From positions 39,522,133-39,586,132 of the forward strand of contig JAVMKO010000005.1 of the NCBI GenBank assembly GCA_032164245.1: a DNA stretch of 64,000 nt. Direction: 5' to 3'. The DNA comes from Sternotherus odoratus. Lineage: Eukaryota > Chordata > Testudines > Kinosternidae. Positions 58,742-64,000 of this stretch are shown piece by piece (position 1 is the stretch's first letter; each line of letters starts with the position of its first letter). Below the pieces are notes generated by a model. It did no database searches. It worked only from the letters and a program-made list of their open reading frames with translations, and was not told the origin of the DNA. A program made the translations under genes and the position numbers.

Positions 58742-59696
58742 GGAATCCCAACATCTATTGACAGACACAGTACAGTAAAGTACAGTTGTTGGATAAAAGT
58801 TTCCTTTAACTAATCTTTAGTGAGAACTATTTCTTTTTGTACCCAGTTTTATTTTAGCTTAGTTTCTTTCAATGCCCAGCTTGTAAGTGTATTTAATTAA
58901 AAATGTTCTGGCATTCAAGGCTGGGGAAGCTAAAGGGGGAGCCTCAAAAAAACCTGCACTGGAATTTAAACATAAGTCACTCATGCTTGTTCAAGTGTGA
59001 CGTATGTGAAAATGTATCTATTTAGAGTCTGACCTTGTCCAATGAAGAAATGCAATTTACAGATTAAAAAAAATGTTCATGATATTATAAAGTAGATCAA
59101 CAAAGACCTTTATTAAATTGTACAGCAGGACATTTAACCAATTTTAAGATGTAAACAGACACAACATGACAGTTTGTTGAAAGTGTAGGCATAGTGTAGA
59201 CAAGAATGCAAGCTTATAGGAATCTGACCCATGATGCATAAATGGTTTAACTGTAATCCTGTTATGCACTCTCTTTAAATTCAGCCATGTACTTGAAGGT
59301 TAGAGTTAATCTAGCAGAATGTCCTTTCTTGTCAGTAATGAAAGAAGCTTGCAAACTATTTTCCAAAAAGAATCTTTAGGAAATATTTTCTTTAGATTCA
59401 GTGAAATTATTATTTACCTATTCTCAAGAAAAACAATATTGTCTGAGTTTTTTTCTACCTCCAGAAGATTTCTAGAATGTATACTGAGTTATTTTTCAGC
59501 CCCTCTTTTGTAGTTCAGTGACATTTTAAGAAGAGCCCAACAGAAACTGTAGATGATTTTCAGCTTTCCTGATTCCCAGTTCTCAAGTTGTTGCCTTTTG
59601 ATTCTCCATTTGGTGTACATTATCAGTGCAAGCCATTGATATGATCTTTGACTTACTGTTTAAGATCTCAGTTCCACATAAAAACAACACTAGTTT
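58742..59696. other. Intron, nothing recognised
   Basis: AT-rich, no recognised feature. Confidence 0.5.
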
Positions 59697-59877
59697 AAGG
59701 GTACGTCTTCATTACCCGCCAGATCAGCAGGCAGTGATCGATCTATCAGGGATTGATTTATTGTTTCTATTGCCATGGGTGGCAGGGGGAGCCCCTGGAG
59801 GTAGGCGGGACTCCACAGTTTGAATCTGCCAGTGGAGGGGGACCCTGGAACTCCCAGCCTGCCCATAACTTTGTGCC
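59697..59877. mobile_element. Harbinger-like MITE left-end fragment
   Basis: The sequence gggtacgtcttcattacccg after TAA resembles the Harbinger terminus gggtatgtcttcactac at 14075, followed by tgatcgatctatcagggatt. Only the left end is present. Confidence 0.6.
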
Positions 59878-59969
59878 TCACTTTGTCATGGATATTTTTA
59901 GTAAAAGTCAGAGACAGTCACAGGCTTCCCTGAATTTTACATTATTGCCTGTGACAAAATCTTAGCCTT
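59878..59969. mobile_element. Right-end fragment of the 4568-type element
   Basis: The stretch ttttagtaaaagtcagagac and the terminus caaaatcttagcctta correspond to the right part of the element at 4568-5210 (tttttagtaaaagtcatggg on the complement side). Confidence 0.5.
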
Positions 59970-61190
59970 AAATATGACTCATGATTGTATTACCTTGTTT
60001 ACTAATCTTTCATCGCCCCTGTATTTAATCACAGGTGTTTTCCTTGATAATACTACTAAAGTAAAAATAAATAAATAAAATATAAAAATCAGAGTATGTA
60101 TGTTGATTTTTGAGCATTTTAAAATATTGCTCTTAAACCAAAATTTTTGATCTCAGACCAATGTAACCAAAAGCTGCCCCTGCAGGCAATGAACAAGTTA
60201 AGCACACATTCCACGAAAGCTGCCAAGGGTAGAGCTCAAACTTATAGTACTTCAGTGTAGCTCAGTTTCAATGGCCACAGTATGTCACCGTGTACATTTC
60301 ACTTTCTTAGTTAATGCTTTTACTCCATGTTGGAGTAACAAATGGTGTCCTCAGTATCTTTTCACTATTACTTTTTCAAAGGGGCAATCGTTGCTGATTA
60401 ATAGCTGAGATAAATCCCAAGGGATGATGTCAACTTGGGGGGAAGAGATCCATAGTTTTAGCTCCAAGTGTGTATAAAAAAAGGTATAGGAACCATGTTT
60501 TAACAACACATTTTTAGGGGGAGCTGTATCTCAAAAACCCCTCTCTCAAATGACCTCATAACTGTACTGCTAGCCCTGTTCTCCTTGAACCCCCTATGAT
60601 TTACAGAAAACTGTAAGACAAACCGAACCAGCATGTGTATTTTAGAGTATTTAATATAGTCATCTTTTAAACAGGAAGCCACTCTTCACTTTAACTGTAG
60701 GAAAGCTGCCACTCCACTATAATGACTAGGCCAAATGGCCACATACAAAATTGCTAAATGCCATCAAATAAGAGGTTGACAACTTCTTGGGTCGTGGGGC
60801 ATAAGCATCTGCCTAAGAAATTTGTGAGGTGGCTACTTGGTCATCTCACACCTTCAACTGGCATTGCCAATTGTATCAGTCTTTTGCTAACATTTGTTAA
60901 TCACTGTGTGCACCAACCACTGCTGTAAGGTACACCGGCCTCCTTTAGCTAATCTGCAGTTTATAATTTCTGTTCCTAGAGAGGATGGGGTAAAAGAGAT
61001 GATAGAACAAGGAAAAATACCCTGTTTAATATCCCAAATCAGTAAGGGAGTATGAATTGATTTAAATCATTGATTTAAATGGGAGTTTGGGGAAGTCAGG
61101 AATGCTGTATGGGGCAGTTGTGTGTGCTGGTTTTCTAGTCCCATAGAAAGCAGATCATTACACTATATTGCATTATATTATTACCATAAC
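59970..61190. other. Intron, nothing recognised
   Basis: AT-rich, no recognised feature. Confidence 0.5.
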
Positions 61191-61481
61191 GTGTGCTCAG
61201 AGAGTGTGGAGGAATACTGCTTTTCCTGCTATGGGTGTGGAAGACCCTGAATACAGTGGAACTAGTGTGATTCTTCTGCTTCGTTGGTGGACAGGAAGCC
61301 CACACAGAGACTTTGTAACCCACTGCATTAAAGGTTCTCGGGGCTGAGGAAGGTGCAAAACTAATGGGTCCACAGAGTAATGGATTTGTTGGCCAGAGTG
61401 CTGAACATAGGGGACAGGATCAGGATAGTCTTGAGGAGAAACCTCAATCCTGTGGAACTCCCCAGGCACAACCTGGTTCTT

Positions 61482-64000
61482 CTTTGAGTGATTGCTCATG
61501 TGCATTCTGACAAGTGTGTGCGCACCGCGCATGCACAGTCCCGGAAGCTTTTTCCCTAGCGGTACCCGTAGGGTCGGCAGGGGAGACCCCTAGAGTGGCG
61601 CCCTTATGGCGATGTATATATACCCCTGCCGACCCACCCCCCGCTGAGTTCCTTCTTTCCGTTCATGACGGTCGCTGGAACAGCGAATCTTCTGCTAGTA
61701 GTTACTTAGCGGTATCGTTCATAGTTATTATAGTTGTTAATTCCAGTTATAGTTTATAGTTTATAGTTATAGTTCAATAGTTTTCTAATAGTATAGTTGT
61801 ATATAGTTTCTTTCTTCTCCGGCACCGGGGTATGCCTCGGGAGGCCGGGGTTTAAGAACTGCGAGGGCTGTGGTAAACCTATGCCAAACAGTGACCCGCA
61901 CTCCAAGTATTTAAAGTGCTTGGGAGAGGGTCATCCGGCGGAGCGGTGCGTTATCTGCAAAGGGTTTAAACCCCGTACCAAGAAGGAGAGGGACTCCCGA
62001 TTGAAACTTATCTTGATGGAGTCGGCGCTGCAACCCCAGCAAGACCCTCCTTCCACCTCGGTGCGCAGTGCCCCGGCGTCGGTAAGAGACCCGGCGGCAC
62101 CGAAGTTAGACCCAAAGAAGCACCGGCACCGATCTCCACAACATGCCGGGGGCTCCCGGAGGCACCGCTCGCAATCACCGGTGTCATCAAAAAGACCAAG
62201 AGGTCGCTCCCCGGCCAGCAGAGCCCAGGGTGAACCCTCATCGGCACGGCAGAATTCGGGTCGTATGAGCGAGTCCCGTAAAGTGCCTATAGCGTCCACC
62301 GAATCCCGTGACCACACACCCCTCGGTGCCGCATCATCCCCGCGCGGGATTCTCGAAGAGCTGGATATGCCTTCGACCCCGGATACGATTGAGGCAGCTC
62401 AAGACTTGATTGCCATGATGAGGGATGCAACTCCGGCACTGGTTGTGGCTCCGGCCCCGTTTGTGGTTCCAGCACCGGTGTCCAGGCCTGCGGCGCCTAT
62501 CATCCTGACGCAAGCTCCGGTGCCGTTAACATCCGCTCCCTCGGAGTCGTCAGTGTCAGCACAGGCGGCACGAGCTCCCTCGGCACCCGTCCTTCCGGTA
62601 CCGACTACCACGGCACCGCCTGTACCGCCGCAAGTTGAAAAACGTCCAGGGAAGCCGACAATGTTCCAGAGGCACATTGCGGCACTGGAGGGGTCCGCAC
62701 CGCTGTGGTCCGCGTCAGATTATTCCGAGGAATCCGACGCGACTTCCTCCCGGTCCGGTCGTAGTCACCGCACCTCCCGGTCATACCACCACTCCCGGCA
62801 CCGGAGGTCGTCTCGCCACCAGAGCCTTCCATCCTGGCTGCCACAGGATCAAGGTCCGGCGCAGTGGCCCTTTTGGACACCGTGGGCGTTCCACCAGTCC
62901 CAGGGGCCACCTTCAGTATTGGCTTCGTTACCCTCGGTGCCGCGGGGCCCTGTTTCAGCCATGGTAACGGCACCGCTTTCTGAGGCAGCACCAGAAGACC
63001 CGGTGCCGGGTCCATCAGGACTTCACTGTCCTCCCTCCAGGGCAGGTCAACAAGCCCAGGAGCGGCCTCCTTATGAGCCAGCCCCAACAGAGCCTCAACA
63101 AGGAGACCTCCAGTTTGCAACCTCCTCCTCTTCCTCACCTGATGAGGCAGTGGCAGGTTCTTCCTCGCCAACTCTTCCTCCCATGGACATTCGGGGGCAT
63201 CAGGATCTCCTCCGCAGGGTGGCCCAGAACCTCAATCTCCCAGCAGAAGAGGTCAAGGAGGAGGTCGATCCCACGGTGGACATTTTGTCTTCCGATGGAC
63301 CGGCAAAAATCGCCCTCCCGTTTATTAAGACTATCCAGACCTTGTCGAATACCCTTTGGCACACACCATCCTCTATCCCACCAACCGCTAGGGGGGTTGA
63401 GAGGCGATATTTTGCCCCACAACACGGTTACGAACACCCACCCTCAGCCGGGGACCCTGGTAACCGATGCGGTCAACCATAGGGAGCGTCAGGGGCAAAC
63501 AGGCTCTACTCCTAAGTCGCATGACGCCAAAAAGCTTGACTTGTTCGGTAGGAAAGTGTATGCCTCAGGGGCCCTCCAACTAAGGATCTCGAACCAACAG
63601 GCGGCCTTGGGTAGATATGCTTTCAACTCCTGGTCGGCCATGGCTAAATTTCAAGACCAACTCCCTGAGGACTCGAACACAGAGTTTAGAGCCATTGTTG
63701 ATGAAGGCAGGGTAGTCTCTAGAGCCGCTCTCCAAGCCACTCTAGATTCCGCTGACTCAGCATCGAGGACCATGGCAACTGCTATTGCAATGCGCCGTGG
63801 GGCCTGGCTGCAGGTCTCTGGGATCCCAGCCCCAGTCCAGACGACCATCCAGGATTTGCCCTTTGATAAACAAGGGCTGTTTTCCCAGGACATGAACAAA
63901 AAACTCCATTCCATGAAGGACTCGAGGACTATGCTGCGGTCATTAGGCCTACATACTCCTCAACCCCTCAGGAGACCATTCAGACCTCCTCCCGCCACCC
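61482..64000 (+). mobile_element. DIRS-type retrotransposon, 5' end, runs off window
   Basis: Left terminus ttcttctttgagtgattgct leads into a GC-rich leader and the gag-like ORF. Related termini occur at 30970 and 41300, and the coding part is collinear with the deletion derivative at 37-39 kb. The sequence is still open in a gag frame at the window end, so the reverse transcriptase and recombinase may lie downstream. It is the best preserved DIRS copy seen here. Confidence 0.82.
61832..64000 (+). pseudogene. DIRS gag-like protein, two frame breaks, partial
   Basis: The likely initiator ATG at 61832 is put out of frame by one extra base near 61840; from there the open frame (from an upstream ATG at 61797) runs 561 codons to 63482. 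It starts with a Cys/His cluster, CEGCGKPM then YLKCLGEGHPAERCVIC, which looks like a zinc-binding knuckle. An Arg/Ser-rich segment follows (KKHRHRSPQH, SRRHRSQSPVSSKRPRGRS), then a long Pro/Ala/Ser-rich stretch. A second shift around 63430-63460 moves the conserved C-terminal part (RKVYASGALQLRISNQQAAL, MAKFQDQLPEDSN, WLQVSGIPAPVQTT) to another frame, open to the window end. Gag-type proteins package element RNA. Only two lesions in 2.1 kb suggests moderate age. Confidence 0.8.

Noticed and set aside
58194..58754. 186-codon minus-strand ORF with Gly/Arg-rich peptide
   Set aside because: It falls within the GC-rich hAT element and its neighbours in all frames are also open. Not a gene.
61797..63482. 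561-codon ORF as a host gene
   Set aside because: The Cys/His knuckle, Ser/Pro-rich body, DIRS terminus upstream and collinearity with the decayed gag at 37-39 kb show it is a retrotransposon gag-like protein.

Overview
The window is vertebrate nuclear DNA: AT-rich, intron-dominated and packed with transposable elements. No operons, rRNA or tRNA genes, or CRISPR arrays are visible. The only host protein-coding sequence I can support is three short plus-strand exons (22127-22210, 33454-33494, 54683-54738). They splice in phase into one continuous SH3-domain peptide matching the N-terminus of DOCK3, a neuronal Rac guanine-nucleotide exchange factor. The window therefore lies inside the 5' half of a DOCK3 gene. 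Its introns are about 11.2 kb and 21.2 kb, with more than 22 kb upstream and more than 9 kb downstream.

The repeat spectrum points to a reptile, most likely a cryptodiran turtle. It includes a tRNA-derived SINE with a CR1-like 3' tail, CR1 LINEs ending in an ATTCTATG-type tail, a PIF/Harbinger element with a two-exon SANT gene, DIRS-type tyrosine-recombinase elements, Penelope-like fragments, hAT and TA-target MITEs, and TG...CA LTRs. The species call is inference from repeat families.

Layout. 1-22 kb (upstream intron): ancient Harbinger and CR1 relics, hAT MITEs, and a 4.5-kb Harbinger transposon (14075-18595, TTA target duplication) inserted in a reverse-oriented LTR-like sequence. 22-33 kb: first exon, a GC-rich minisatellite repeat, an LTR, a LINE relic and another LTR-like block. 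31-33 kb: a DIRS 5' fragment and a GC-rich MITE ending about 65 bp before the second exon. 33.5-54.7 kb: a DIRS deletion derivative with a tyrosine-recombinase remnant, the SINE, an inverted Penelope-like cluster, a MITE with a large GC palindrome, an LTR, and a CR1 interrupted by four different elements. 54.7-64 kb: third exon, two hAT elements, and the 5' end of a better preserved DIRS element that runs off the window.

The most unusual objects are three. The Harbinger element has an apparently intact SANT partner gene, a transposase broken just before its catalytic glutamate, and an unrecognised third ORF inside the SANT gene's intron. The quadruply invaded CR1 has readable target-site duplications for all four insertions. 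The Penelope-like cluster is built of opposed copies. I see no prokaryote-style system. Repeat-family names come from recognised motifs and termini, not from a library search.
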